A stretch of 56,955 nt of DNA from Rhizomucor pusillus (lineage: Eukaryota > Mucoromycota > Mucoromycetes > Mucorales > Lichtheimiaceae). Location of the stretch: NCBI GenBank assembly GCA_900175165.2, contig FWWN02000228.1:265-57219 (forward strand), written 5' to 3'. Positions 36,317-47,662 of the stretch are shown in pieces. Under the pieces are notes generated by a model. The model was not told where the DNA came from, made no database searches, and worked only from the letters and a program-made list of their open reading frames with translations. How positions within the stretch are numbered: the first letter of the stretch is position 1; each line of letters starts with the position of its first letter. Position numbers and translations under genes: made by a program.

Positions 36317-37458
36317 ATGCGCGAAGACCTGATCAAATCGGCAGTGTCATTCCTCTCAGATCCCAAGGTGCAATCTGCTCCTTTGGCCAAGAAAGTCTCC
36401 TTTCTTGAGTCCAAGGGCATGAACTCGGAGGAGATTGAAGAAGCTATGAGCCGCGTGAGCGGCAAAGCTCCTTCTACGCCTGCTGCGCAAACCGCAGTTA
36501 CAGCTTATCCTTCACAGCAACCGGGAGCAGTTGTAGCAGATACTCCACCCATTCCTCCGCGTCCCAAATACGATTGGCGCGATATCTTCATTGGCGCTGT
36601 GCTAGCTGGAGGCGTTGGATACGGCATTTGGGTGCTGGCAAAGGTACACATCAATGTGAACTCTGCAGTGGCCTCAGTTCTAATCGAATAATTATTAGCG
36701 GGTATTTGGTCCTTGGTTTAAAGTGCCCACACAAGAACAGCTGGAAAAGGACAAGCAGGCTCTTGACGAACAATTCCAAGCTGGTAAGAATTAAATTAAC
36801 ACATTCAATATTTCGCTCTAACATTGGGATTAGTTGAGGATTCTTTGAAGGAAATCAAGGATCAAACACAACAAGCATTGTCATCTGTATCCGCGCAGTC
36901 TGACAAGGTCAAAGACTCTCTAACGAGTCTCGAAGCAGTTCTTGAAGATTTGAAGAAAGGAGACGAGCAAAGAGATGAGGAATTCAAAAATGTCAAGAAC
37001 GATGTAGATGCACTCAAGGATATGGTCCCCAAGGCAAGTATACGCAATGAAGCACGCTGCTCCGGTACCTTGTCTGATTTATGTCTATTCTTTATTAGAT
37101 GCTGGATCGCAACAAGGAAGCACAAAATCGCGTACTCGAAGAATTGCAGAATGAGCTCAAATCACTCAAATCCTTGATGCTCAGTCGTCGACCTCAGTCT
37201 CCAGCTGTCGATAGTCCAACCGAAAATGGACTGTCATCCCGTCTGACCGCTGCCCTGAATGGCTCCGGTAGCGCTAAACCTGGCATCCCGGCATGGCAAC
37301 AAGCTGCCGCTTCCAAACCGGCGGCCGCGTCGTCGTCGTCGTCGTCTGAAGCAGAGCCTGCAGCTGCAGTTCCTTCGTCCTCACCTTCGTCGTCGGCAGC
37401 AGCAGCAACAACGACTAACAACGGTGAAGCTGCCGAAGCATCTCAAGAGAAAAAATAG
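36317..37458 (+). CDS. PEX14: Peroxisomal docking protein Pex14
   Basis: Four exons (36317-36643, 36699-36783, 36834-37033, 37099-37458) give 323 aa. The N-terminal Pex14 domain binds Pex5 (REDLIKSAVSFLSDPKVQSA, FLESKGMNSEEIEEAM). A Pro/Ala linker with an SH3-binding-type PPIPPRPKYDW follows, then a single TM (DIFIGAVLAGGVGYGIWVL), a coiled coil (QTQQALSSVSAQSDKVKDSL) and a Ser/Ala-rich tail. It docks cargo receptors at the peroxisome. Intron 3 (37034-37098) has a GC donor with AAG before it. It lies 134 bp downstream of VPS18, in tandem. Confidence 0.93.
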
Positions 37459-38394
37459 CACCTTTCCCTTCAAATCTTGTAGATAATTCCTTCCGCTGTA
37501 TCCTTATTCCTACGGACCTTTCTTGATGTGAACGTGATAATTTGCAAATGATAGTAGACAGGCACTATATCGTAACCAATCATTGTTTTTCATATTCACC
37601 TAGTATCTATTCAAAGTTATGCTTAGATCCTATGAGAATGTTCAACATAAAGGAACAACATGAGGTCAGCATCGTGACCGACTGAGCAATCAGAGACACC
37701 TCAGAACTTTTCAGGTCCAAGTTCTCTCTATGTACAGTACTAGGCAGAAGTTCAGTGTCATCTACCTTAAAAGGAAGCTGAATAAAGCGTGCACGGTCTT
37801 TAAGAAGCCCCTGCATAAACGTGGCGTAACGACAGTAGTAAGATGAGCTACGCAACTGATAGCCAGAGAAAAGATATTGTACTTGCGTTGATACTACAGA
37901 AAGAAGCCCTTAGCTTTTTGGCTTCTTGGAGTAGCTCTGGAGCTATTTGTGATACCTTTTAAATGCTCTTGTTCTTAGTGTTCTTGATGCGCCGTAATGC
38001 GAATAATTACACGAGCACTTTACAGATACCAGAAAAGCATAAAAACTACGTAGATCATCGTATTTATTAGCTGGTCTACTTTAGGAGGTCGTTTACAAGC
38101 ATCACGATTACCAGGAAAACTGATTGAGATCAAGAGTTCAAATTACTCACATGTACATCGTCGCACATTGTATATAATGGGACAGAGGTTCTTTTATATA
38201 CGTGTAGCTAACAAAGTTGTAACAAGTGTATCGTGGTCCTTTTTTTTTACAACTGGCATCAGGGCTTCGTTATGCAAAAGATACATTTATGCTGAGTTTT
38301 TCCCCCAACACGACGCATTTTCCCTACATCGTTCCCTCTTTGATAATCACAAACGGACTGCCGTGCAGACACCAGCTGCCAACTCGTAAACACC
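37459..38394. other. Intergenic with one open frame of unknown nature
   Basis: 936 bp. On the minus strand 37607-37852 stays open and reads YCRYATFMQGLLKDRARFIQ and FKVDDTELLPSTVHRENLDL, which looks protein-like, but it has no ATG and no recognisable partner exon. It could be a relic of a gene or element. The remainder is promoter DNA for the Myb-like gene, with a TATATAA-like stretch near 38170. Confidence 0.4.
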
Positions 38395-40266
38395 ATGGAA
38401 GAATGTAATCAAGCTGAGGTCAAACTCGAAGCAGAGGACGACATTCACACACTTTTGAATGTATCTGCTGCAAATGAGGATTTCGCAGTCAAGGAAGAAC
38501 CCTTTGAATTCGACATGGCCTCCGTTCGTGCGCAAAGTCCACGCCTCGCCGATGTCCTCCAGTTTATTGAAGATATATTTCACGCTGAAGACGCAAAGAG
38601 TGGACGGGATATACGCAAGGCATACACAGCAAAGCTGCGCAGCGAGTATGTTTCCTTGCTAGTTCCCGACAGCAACAGCCAGTCTTCTCGTGAAATGACG
38701 CCAGGAGTTTTAGCAGACGAAAATAGATCGAGGACGGAAGAATATCCTGGGCGCATAAATGAAGGAGTAACCATGTTCATCGATGGAAAAGATGAGAATC
38801 AAAACAGCAGCGGCAACGAGAGCTATGCAGCATATAGTCCATTGCCATCAAGCCTCTCCTATCTATACGAGGACGAATTATGGGATGAAGAAACAGCGTA
38901 TGAATATATCCAGAGATATAGCCAAGATCATCCAACTGCTGTAGAACAAGTACATGAGCTAGAGCAGCAGGCCGAGGTCGATCATCCACGTGCAGAGCTA
39001 CAACTCAGCGGTTCAAAGCGGAAAGCAACAGAGCCTGATGATATGGGAAGAATTCAAAGCCGCAATGACGGCAATGATATGACGGCTGAGCCTATACTAC
39101 CGGAAAACAAGAAACGCAAATCCAGCAATCTGCTCAGGAATGAAGCGCATGACACTGAAGCAGAGGCACAAATCGATGCAGATACCCAGAATTATATCCG
39201 ACATCGCCAACGAATAACAGAGGAGCCACGAGAGGAGCAACAGCAGGATGATAACAGGAATTTACGAGAAGAAGCACGATCTAGAGGTCCCGGACGGAAC
39301 ACTCTTACGCTTGACCTTCTGGAAGAAACTACAAATATCATGAATGACTGGAATCACAACGCCGCGCTCAATGTGCAGACCGGATCGAAACGAAAGAAAA
39401 CGAAACCCAGTTATCTATTTGACGATGAACCGTCGGACGTCGAGGAAGAAGTAGCATATTTGCATGTCGAGATCTGCCGGCATACTACGGGCCACCAGAA
39501 CATCAGGACAGGCACAGCGTCTGGAGACGCAGAAGGAAGCATTAACTACAGTGAGGAGAGGAATGTTACAAATATATATAGACCATCGACGCCAGCGGTA
39601 AAAAAGGCGAAGCCTAGTTATTTATTTGAGGATGAGTTGTCCGATGTCGAAGAAGATGTAGCATACCTGCACGTCGAAGTGTGTAGACAGCCTCGCGAAT
39701 TAACAAGTGAAGAGCAGCAAGGACATGAATCAAATCGAAGCCTAGATGTTAACAGCCTCAGAGTGGAAGCACCGATTGGAAACGCAGAAAGAAGGATTCA
39801 TAATGTTATATCACCCAGACCGCCAGTCAAGAAAGCAAAACCTAGCTATTTATTCGAGGGTGAATCGTCTGATACCGAAGAAGAAGTGTCATACCTGCAT
39901 GTCCAAACGTCTACGCAAAGTCAACTGCAGAATCCACAGCGACGAGGCAGTGATGCCAACAATTCGAGGACACACCCACGAGCGACTAGTCTGGAAGGAG
40001 GAGGAGCATGGGCAACTACAGTAAATTACACACAAGGCGTCAAACGATTTGGATCACGCCGTTTCTGGACATTGGAAGAGATAAATGCATTGGAGTCTGG
40101 TCTTTTGCAGTATGGGCATCGATGGGCGCATATCAAACAGAACAGGATGGAGCTCAGGAACAGGACACCCATGCAAATCAGAGACAGAGCAAGAACAGAA
40201 GTCCGGAAACAATTGCAAGCCGGTCAGGATCTAGGTCCTTATACCATCTGCAGATCAGTTGTCTGA
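38395..40266 (+). CDS. Myb/SANT-domain protein with three internal repeats
   Basis: A single-exon 623-aa protein. The N-terminal acidic region contains RLADVLQFIEDIFHAED. The middle is disordered and holds three copies of a 27-residue module of the form K-(T/A)-K-P-S-Y-L-F, acidic, (S)D-x-E-E-(E/D)-V-x-Y-L-H-V, at about residues 333-360, 402-430 and 477-505. The C-terminus at about 548-605 is a Myb-like helix bundle (RFWTLEEINALESGLLQYGH, then NRTPMQIRDRARTEVRK). This spacing is close to telobox or TRF-type Myb domains, so double-stranded telomere or promoter binding is possible; that is an inference. The lack of introns is unusual among its neighbours. Confidence 0.75.
   Translation: MEECNQAEVKLEAEDDIHTLLNVSAANEDFAVKEEPFEFDMASVRAQSPRLADVLQFIEDIFHAEDAKSGRDIRKAYTAKLRSEYVSLLVPDSNSQSSREMTPGVLADENRSRTEEYPGRINEGVTMFIDGKDENQNSSGNESYAAYSPLPSSLSYLYEDELWDEETAYEYIQRYSQDHPTAVEQVHELEQQAEVDHPRAELQLSGSKRKATEPDDMGRIQSRNDGNDMTAEPILPENKKRKSSNLLRNEAHDTEAEAQIDADTQNYIRHRQRITEEPREEQQQDDNRNLREEARSRGPGRNTLTLDLLEETTNIMNDWNHNAALNVQTGSKRKKTKPSYLFDDEPSDVEEEVAYLHVEICRHTTGHQNIRTGTASGDAEGSINYSEERNVTNIYRPSTPAVKKAKPSYLFEDELSDVEEDVAYLHVEVCRQPRELTSEEQQGHESNRSLDVNSLRVEAPIGNAERRIHNVISPRPPVKKAKPSYLFEGESSDTEEEVSYLHVQTSTQSQLQNPQRRGSDANNSRTHPRATSLEGGGAWATTVNYTQGVKRFGSRRFWTLEEINALESGLLQYGHRWAHIKQNRMELRNRTPMQIRDRARTEVRKQLQAGQDLGPYTICRSVV
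39385..39912 (+). repeat. Three coding repeats (KPSYLF module)
   Basis: Units at about 39391-39474, 39601-39684 and 39826-39909 encode near-identical modules (KPSYLFDDE, KPSYLFEDE, KPSYLFEGE; EEEVAYLHV, EEDVAYLHV, EEEVSYLHV). The separating 125-140 bp is not repeated. Confidence 0.9.
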
Positions 40267-40619
40267 ACCAGAATAATAAATATACCATCCCTATCTTCAC
40301 CAACGATGAGCACTTTTTAATACTATATTCTGTGACGAGTACAAAAAAGAAAAACGTTCGAAAGTTTCCGTAAGTCGATTAAACTTGGAAATGCTGGATG
40401 CAATCCGACGTGGATGTGAGGCAATTTTCAAAATAGCTATTCTTTGATGATTTCCGGCGAGCAGGTATAGACGTAATAATAATAGCATTGTTGGGATAGA
40501 AACGAGATTATTGTTGATCTGTTGCTTGTATTGGTCTGACTCTCGTTCGGAGACGAATTTAAGGTGTTTCATGCCAAGCATGGCCGGTGCCGATACTTTA
40601 TTCTTCCTTTACGAAACAA
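40267..40619. other. Intergenic between the Myb-like gene and SERINC
   Basis: 353 bp. A minus-strand open frame (40297-40581) starts with ATG but has no family resemblance. I take the stretch as 3' flank and promoter. Confidence 0.45.
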
Positions 40620-42597
40620 ATGGGCGCTGCATTGAGTTGCGTCGCTTTACCTGCCTTGGGCTCCGTAGGGACATGGATAGCTAGCTGCTTTTCTGCGGCA
40701 GCCTGCTCGCTATTCTGTAAAAGGTGAGGTTACTACCCACAAGCACTCGAGAGCAACTGCAAGTGACCGAATCCCGTAGCTGTAATTGCAACAATTCCAT
40801 AGCAACGAGAATCGGCTATGCTGTAAGTACTTGCTACAATGGATACTGCAACCATGTTTTAGCAAAAGAGTGCTGATAAACAGCTTAGATTATATTTTTG
40901 CTTAACTCCATAGTAAGTTGGAGAATCCGATAATGTGACGATCGGCCGGACGGCTCACCACGGTCTTGCTTTAGCTTGCATGGCTTATGCTATCCAATTG
41001 GGTCATGAAACAATTGCAACATCTTACACTCGATTATCTTAAAATTGCATGCACTGAAGGAACCTGCTACGGAATTATCGCTGTAAGTGGGTCGGGCCGC
41101 TGGCCTCGTCTACCCTGCATTATTCTTCTCCGAATTGACAAACAATGGCTAGGTGCACCGCGTATGCTTTGCGCTTGTGCTGTTTCATGCTATCCTCGGC
41201 ATTGCACTTTTGGGCGTTCGAGACAGTAGGCAGAAACGCGCTGCGTTGCAGAATGGGTAAAGTTTGCAGAGACGATATCTCATGTATACAACAATTAATA
41301 ACTATATATTCTTATATACGTAGCTGGTGGGGTCCTAAAGTCCTTTGCTGGCTCAGTCTTGTAGTGGTCTCGTTCTTTATACCCAACGGTTTCTTCATGG
41401 TCTGGGGCAACTACTTTGCTCTTATAGGTGCAGCCGTGTTTATCCTTTTCGGACTCGTGCTACTTGTCGACTTTGCACATAGCTGGACAGAACATTGCTT
41501 GGAGAACTATGAAATGAACGAATCAAGCAAATGGAAATACTTTCTTATCGGTAAGTTGCCTGCATCAGTGATCGTTGAAGCATCGAGTTAACCAGATGAT
41601 CCCTCTATATCTTTAGTTGGTACATTGTTAATGTTCGCCGGAAGCATTACATTGACTGGAATTATGTACGGCTTTTTCGCAACAAACGGATGCTCACTTA
41701 ATCAGTTCTTTGTGACGCTTAATCTTATACTTTGCATTATTGTCACGTTGTTGTCTATTTCGCCATCTGTGCAAGCCGCTAACTCTCGCTCTGGTTTGTC
41801 GCAAGCATCAATTGTCGTGATTTACTGCACGTATCTCGTGCTCTCAGCGGTGGCAAACGAACCGAACGATAAGCAGTGCAACCCTTTGCGTCGATCAAGC
41901 GGTCCACAGACTACATCCATCGTCTTGGGTGCAATCTTTACATTTCTGGCTGTAGCGTACTCGACCAGCCGCGCAGCTACGCAGGACAGTGCATTCATTA
42001 GCAAGTCCAAGAAGCACTATGAGCCCCTGGACACTCAAAGCGCTACTCCTTTAATGGCAAACCGGGTGGATGCTGGTGTGCACAGAATGAGCACTTCAAG
42101 CCCACGCGATCACTTGGTTGCAGCTGTCGAGAGCGGGTAAGTCCAGTGTAACGATTTTTTATTTCACTATCAATGTTTATAACCGTTTCACTGCAGAGCT
42201 TTACCTCGGTCTGCGTTGTATGAAGATGACGACGACGACGAGGATTTCGATGATAAGGATGACGAAAAGTATGGATCGGTGTACAATTATTCCTTCTTCC
42301 ACTTTGTATTCGCCATTGCAGCCATGTACATTGCCATGGTTCTCACCAACTGGTTAGTGAGCATGCTAAAATTTTTACGGTAGATGTACTTTACTGATAC
42401 CATATTTCTACAGGAACACCATCTCAATGGAAAGCATGCCAGAAAATGGTGTGGAAGATGGGGATTTTGTACGGATTGGTCAGAGCTACACTGCCGTCTG
42501 GGTCAAGATTGTCTCTGGATGGCTTTGTCACATCTTTTACGGATGGTCGCTCATTGCTCCTATCATCATGCCCGATCGATTTGGCGTAAGTTATTGA
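40620..42597 (+). CDS. TMS1: Serine incorporator family protein (SERINC/Tms1)
   Basis: Nine exons (40620-40723, 40780-40822, 40889-40912, 40975-41082, 41153-41256, 41324-41550, 41617-42136, 42197-42352, 42414-42597) give 489 aa with about ten TMs. The N-terminus has a Cys-rich motif (AACSLFCKSCNCNNSIATR) after an AALSCVALPALGSVGTWIA helix. Family blocks are LNSILAWLMLSNW, CYGIIAVHRVCFALVLFHAI, RDSRQKRAALQNGWWGPKVL, DFAHSWTEHCLENYE, the acidic loop YEDDDDDEDFDDKDDEKYG, and YSFFHFVFAIAAMYIAMVLT. Members are lipid scramblase-like membrane proteins. Exon 3 is only 24 nt. The last codons (GVSY) lie over a potential GTAAGT donor, so a further 3' exon is possible. Confidence 0.92.
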
Positions 42598-42858
42598 CAA
42601 CGACAGCAACAACAGCAACAAACACTTTACCGCACAGACTTCTCTAAACAATATCAAAATGAATAGGATTATTAAATGATTCAGGCTGTTTCTCCATTTA
42701 ACATCATTTTTTAAGTGAAGATGTATATATCCGTTAGCTCTATGGAAATATATGTATTTTTTAATCAAAACAATGACGGAAAAGCACAAAACAAGAAATA
42801 CTCGGTGAATAGGAGGTATATAAGGATAGTGTCTGTGGTGGAAAAAGCTGTATTCCTT
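42598..42858. other. Convergent 3' flanks of SERINC and OSBP
   Basis: 261 bp, AT-rich, no gene. Confidence 0.5.
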
Positions 42859-45800
42859 TTACCACAGCTCAAACATGTCACTGGGCCACTGCCCGGATTC
42901 TCTTGCCTGCCAGTATTGACCAGCATACTGGAATGTCTTCCCGATATTGTTCTCGCTGCCATCAGGGTTTGCGATGAAATTCGGTTCAACGTGTTCATCA
43001 GGTTGAAGAGTGAACCATCGTGGAGACCATACTTTGCCTTGCTGTTCAAATTCCTTGCGTCTCTCTCGTTGCTTCTGCTCAATTCTTTGCTTTTCAGCAT
43101 CGGCCTCATCCACCAAACCTAGAAATTCGCGTGTTATGATAGGAATCAAAGTTAAATATATTTGTTTTTTTCCTACCATTCTCATAGAGACGTTGATCCG
43201 GGCGCAGGCGAGTGTCGGTAATCGGCAACTTTCCTCGTTCGAGGTCAGTAATTTCGTTGAGTTCGACGCAGTACCGTGTGAAACCGTAATACTTTGAGTA
43301 ATCCTCGATACCAGGCGGGTTTGCAGTCCACATGACAGACAGTTTCCGCTTGTTCATATCGATTTCTTCTGCCAATTTATCGCTCCATTTGCCAACAATG
43401 CGGCGGCATTTCTTGCCTGATCTGTCATAGAACGTTGCTACGACATCGTTTCTGTTCGTTGGTGCACCAAAGAGACCTCCTCCTGTACCTTCCTTGAATG
43501 TGACGCTTGCGTATTCGCCTGTCGTGTGATTCTTGACCTGCATTTCGCCTGCAGTCTCCAAATATTTCTCGCCTGCAATCATGTTTCGCATCCAGCTGGA
43601 AGGTTTGTTGTATGTAAAGTGATCGTCGTGTCCCGTCAAAGTTACATGATAAATGCCCTCCGTCATGAATTCCTACGTTGTAAAGTAACCATTCATTAAC
43701 TTCGTTTGCCGTAGATGAGCGAAGGAAACTAAACTTTACCATGGATTTGCCCCAAAATTTGCTCTTAATCTTTGTACATTGCCAATATTTGTAACTCTTT
43801 GCCTCTGCGTGTGCCTGCCAATATGGTTAATTCAGATTGGTACGTCCATTTTACTACAGGGTACTGCTTGTGTATACTTACGGCGATGACAAGAGGATTG
43901 TGGGATACCTTTTCCGCAATGAAACGGAAACCCTTATCAGGCCGTATGTTCTCATATGTTTCAGTCATCATAGGATTGAAAGGCTAGATATTGCAATCAA
44001 AGTAAGAATGGTTAGATAAATCAATTTATTTACGTTTGAATATCTCCAAAACTGTACCTTTCGACCAGTACGGTATTGAGAGGATGCATAGCTTGAAATA
44101 GCAAAGATAGCGACGTGCATCAAGCGTTCCATTGAATCGGACAATGTGGCCGCTTTGTCTAATAATTCGCAGTATTCCAATTCTTCGCATGCTTTTTGCA
44201 GCATGTTCAGCGGTTCATTCATGCTGATAGGCATCGAGATAGTGGAAAGATCTTTGCCGACGTTCTTTCTAAACACTGCCAATGCTGATCCAACGTCTCC
44301 GACAGCGGGTGATGGAAGACGTCGTCGTCGAGGGCAATCACCTGCCAGACTAAAATCGAGGGAGCCTTCGCTGCTCTCGTCATTGTCATTTCCTTCGGTT
44401 TCTACGTCACATAAGAGATATAATCTATAAGAGTTACGAAATGTCTTATAGTGTTACCATCTTCATCATCGTCAGAACTGTCTTCTTCGTTTCCTTCTTC
44501 TTCCCCTTGAAAGAAGTCGTCGTCGCCACCACTGAGGACAATATCCTCGGCATCAAAGAACTGCTCGGATATGGACGACCGTGTGCTGGTGACCGATTTT
44601 CGGAATGAATGATGATCTGCACTGTCCTGATTCTCTAGGCCAGCTGCCTTATCCGTAGCCAATAGATCCCGCACAGTTCGCCATTGCCTATACTGCTCAT
44701 CCGCTGTGTCTCGCACTTGAGTGTGATCCTTGGAAAGCTGTGCTGCCAAATCGGATAGCTGTTGATATAATTCCCGAGACTCTGCTGCAAGCGCCAATCG
44801 CTGGAGTAAGGTACGCAAGTGATCAATATTTTTGCCCATTTTGGCAATATCTGCAGCCAGAGCGGCAGATCCAGATAAGCCAGTCTCCAAGGCGGCAATA
44901 GCACGAGATGTACCAACAACAATTGTGCCGTTAGTATCAGGCACTTGAGCTCCCTCGTTGTCACCGTTTGTAGCTTGACCTAAATCACTTTCCAGAACGC
45001 CTGATCGATATTCACGGAAAGCTGCAGTCCAACGCTCGTGGTCTTCGGAAGATAAAGTTTTCAGGTGGTATAGCATTGTGCCTGAATCAATATGGATCAG
45101 GCGCTGATCAGGATTGGAGGAGATGGTCGCCAGCATGATCTGTATTGATCCTCGTGTGACACTGTTCGGCGATAAGGAGTATGAAAGGACACCCGAAGGA
45201 GAGAGTTGGAACCACCGTTTTGCCCAACCTTTTTTCCACAGAAACAGTGTTACACAAGACGCTTTTTCTTCGCGCATTGACACTAAAGTTTGCTGCTGTC
45301 ATTTTACCTTGCATTTTCTTGCGCTTCTTCTTCAGCAACCAGCCAGAAATCTCATGTTGTGGTTCGGAAAGGGATGCTTTAATGTCCGCATCGACCAACG
45401 CGACCGAGAAGGTTAGCGTTTTAGCCTTGTTTCTCGAGAAGGTATTATCTATAAATATGTAAATTAAGCTCGCATGTTTACTTGACGAGAGAGTGCGAGT
45501 GCTGCATAGTGGGCAACTAATTACCGAAAACAAGAACATAGTTGCCTGGTTCCTCAACTACGTGGGATCCGACCACTTTGGTGTTGCTCGAATTCATGTG
45601 CTGGATAGGAATAATTTCGTCGAGACCCTGCTCTTTGAGCTTGATGGAGGCGACCGACTTGGCGCGTGGGCGGCTGCCGGAACCCATGGTTGAGACAGTA
45701 GAAGCAGCATAGCTTTGACCTGATGCCGGCTCAGCATCGTCATCTTGGCAAAACGGGAATCAAAACTCTCATTTTGAGCACCACATTGTCGCTTGTCTTA

Positions 45801-46051
45801 CCACCCAGCTTTCGGTTCGAGGACGAGTTGAAGAGCTCGCCAGCCGACATTTGTCGCTGCTGCAGTTGTTGTTGCGCGCGAAAGATGAGGTCGGACGATG
45901 AGGGCAAAGGTGCCTGGCCACGACGTCGGTAGAGGCCGAAGGAGATATTGTGTCTTTTGGTTGTAAAGGACCAGCGAATGGCTGTACCTTTAGTAGGGAC
46001 GTATATGTAATGGAGGTATGAGTCCCTAGGTTGCACTTGGACTACTTCCAT
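42859..46051 (-). CDS. OSH3: Oxysterol-binding protein homologue, Osh3 type (GOLD-PH-ORD)
   Basis: Nine exons (45802-46051, 45525-45743, 45308-45448, 44458-45228, 44058-44401, 43882-43983, 43740-43814, 43177-43672, 42859-43118) give 885 aa. The N-terminal GOLD-like domain ([40 protein letters not shown]) is followed by a PH domain at about 188-270 ([37 protein letters not shown]), an acidic linker, and the lipid-binding ORD at about 505-860 ([68 protein letters not shown]). It exchanges lipids between ER and plasma membrane or Golgi and senses PI4P. The family fingerprint EQVSHHPP appears as EKVSHNPL, so one of the PI4P-contacting His is Asn. All introns are GT-AG. Confidence 0.92.
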
Positions 46052-46555
46052 GGGTTGCTCAAAAAATTACAAGAAGAGAGAGAGAGATATCAAGTAATCG
46101 AATGTGATTGAATTTTATATGGAATTGCCCGTGTGTGGGTGCGGGGGGTTGCGCGCACGGTCGTCGGTGCCGAGCAAAAACGGAAACTGGCAACGACGAA
46201 AACCTGTGCTTCGTCGCGGCGTTGATTGGATATGGTCTTTGCAAGTGTCAGCGACTTCGCGCCTTTTACGGTTCTCACATGCAAAAGCAAGAAGCATTTC
46301 CTCAGTATTTGCCAAAAACGGAATGGCTGCACCGCGCGATTGGGGGTGAGCTTGACCTTACAAAACTTGATGGGGAGCTGGTATGCACGATGCATGAGTA
46401 TCCTTGCCTTTGTAAATTCACCACGTCCATCTGTCTGGTTTGTACATTTTCTTTCTTTTTCGCAGAGTTCAGTTTATTAGTCTTATTTGATGCAGGGAAA
46501 GTGAAAAAGCAAGATTGGAGCAGACATTAAGGTAGAGGATTTCATTACAAGTTTT
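46052..46555. promoter_or_regulatory. OSH3 promoter and PEF gene 3' flank
   Basis: 504 bp between tandem minus-strand genes. It has a GA-rich run near 46074-46090 and a G-rich stretch (tgcggggggttgcg) near 46140. The open frames seen here on both strands are not protein-like. Confidence 0.45.
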
Positions 46556-47662
46556 TTAAGCCCGTTGACGTACGACAAGTTCGAGGAACTACAATGATAT
46601 GTCATTAGAGGCAAGGAGAAAGAGTGACTTTCGGATCTCGTACCTGTTCATAGTTGATTTGGATCCAGGAATCGTTGTCGGTGTCGAACTTTCTGAAGGA
46701 ATCCGTCAAGGTCTTGACAGTAACGCATGCTTGGACGAAATTATCAAAGGTAACATCACCGCGGCCTGTGTCGCTCTTGCCTGTCAGTTTCGGTTCCGTA
46801 ATAAAATTATTATAACAACCCAAATCAGACAATGTCCGTATCTTCGGCAAAAGAATCAAAGAGATGCGAAGAAGAATGGAGAAGAGGAAGGTGCAGGAGA
46901 AGAGAGAAATCACTTACCGTACTTGTCAAACTTGCTGATAAGCAATGCAATGAAACGGTCAGACAAGTTGTATCCAAAGGTACGCAAAGCCTCGCCCATT
47001 TCGTTTCTGTCGATACTGCCGGAGCCATCGCGGTCGAATGCCTGGAAGCAGCGCTTCCAGTCTTCAATGTATTTCCACAATCCTGCAAACTCTTGGAAAT
47101 TGATGGTTCCGGTACCGTCTACGTGGGAGGAAAAGTATGCATTGTCAGCTTCCTCCTCGCACAAAGCAGGCTCTTCCGAGTCTGCTGATCATTATCATCA
47201 GATATTACCAGCATCAAACATATTCACCATCGTACGCACAGTCTCGATGTTGAAGGGACTCCAGTCACCATTGATCAATGCGCGCTGCAGTTCGTCTACA
47301 GTCAATTGGCCCGAGTTATCCGTATCAACTGCCTTGAACCAGCTCCAGAGCTGTGGATTTGCGTTTGGTGGCGGTCCCTGAGGTTGGACTATATAATATT
47401 CACAGCAAAAGACTCAGATGACTCTGTGTAGAATCTCCTCCGGAACTTAGGAGTACATACCACCCTGCTGTTGATAGCCGTATGCTTGCTGATGCTGCTG
47501 ATGAGGAGTGCCGTAGCCTTGATGCGGAGGAGGCGCGCTGTAGCCACCGTAGCCTCCAGCTGTAGGAGGCGGGGCACCGTAGCCAGGTGGAGGAGGTTGT
47601 TGATAGCCCTGAGCTGGGGAGCCATAGTGTGGAGGGGGAGGTTGCTGTCCGGGATAGCTCAT
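46556..47662 (-). CDS. PEF1: Penta-EF-hand calcium-binding protein (ALG-2/peflin/Pef1)
   Basis: Five exons (47461-47662, 47209-47388, 46918-47118, 46644-46780, 46556-46588) give 250 aa. The N-terminal 67 residues are Pro/Gly/Tyr/Gln-rich (YPGQQPPPPHYGSPAQGY), as in peflin. Five EF-hand-like units follow: AVDTDNSGQLTVDELQRAL, FDADGTGTINFQEF, FDRDGSGSIDRNEMGEAL, a degenerate GDVTFDNFVQACV and KFDTDNDSWIQI with the final helix FLELVVRQRA. PEF proteins dimerise and link Ca2+ to ESCRT, COPII or division machinery. The last coding exon has only 11 codons including stop and is supported by phase. Confidence 0.92.

Noticed and set aside
40600..40720. A minus-strand exon-like segment (SEQAAAEKQLAIHVPTEP)
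   Set aside because: It first looked coding, but it is the antisense of SERINC exon 1, which has the family's Cys-rich N-terminus and fits the next exon in phase.
46108..46530. A 140-aa plus-strand open frame with ATG upstream of OSH3
   Set aside because: No family resemblance, unusual composition, and it lies in the expected promoter of OSH3.
46599..47381. A 260-aa plus-strand open frame
   Set aside because: It is the antisense of the EF-hand gene; the minus strand has five EF-hand units with matching exon phases.
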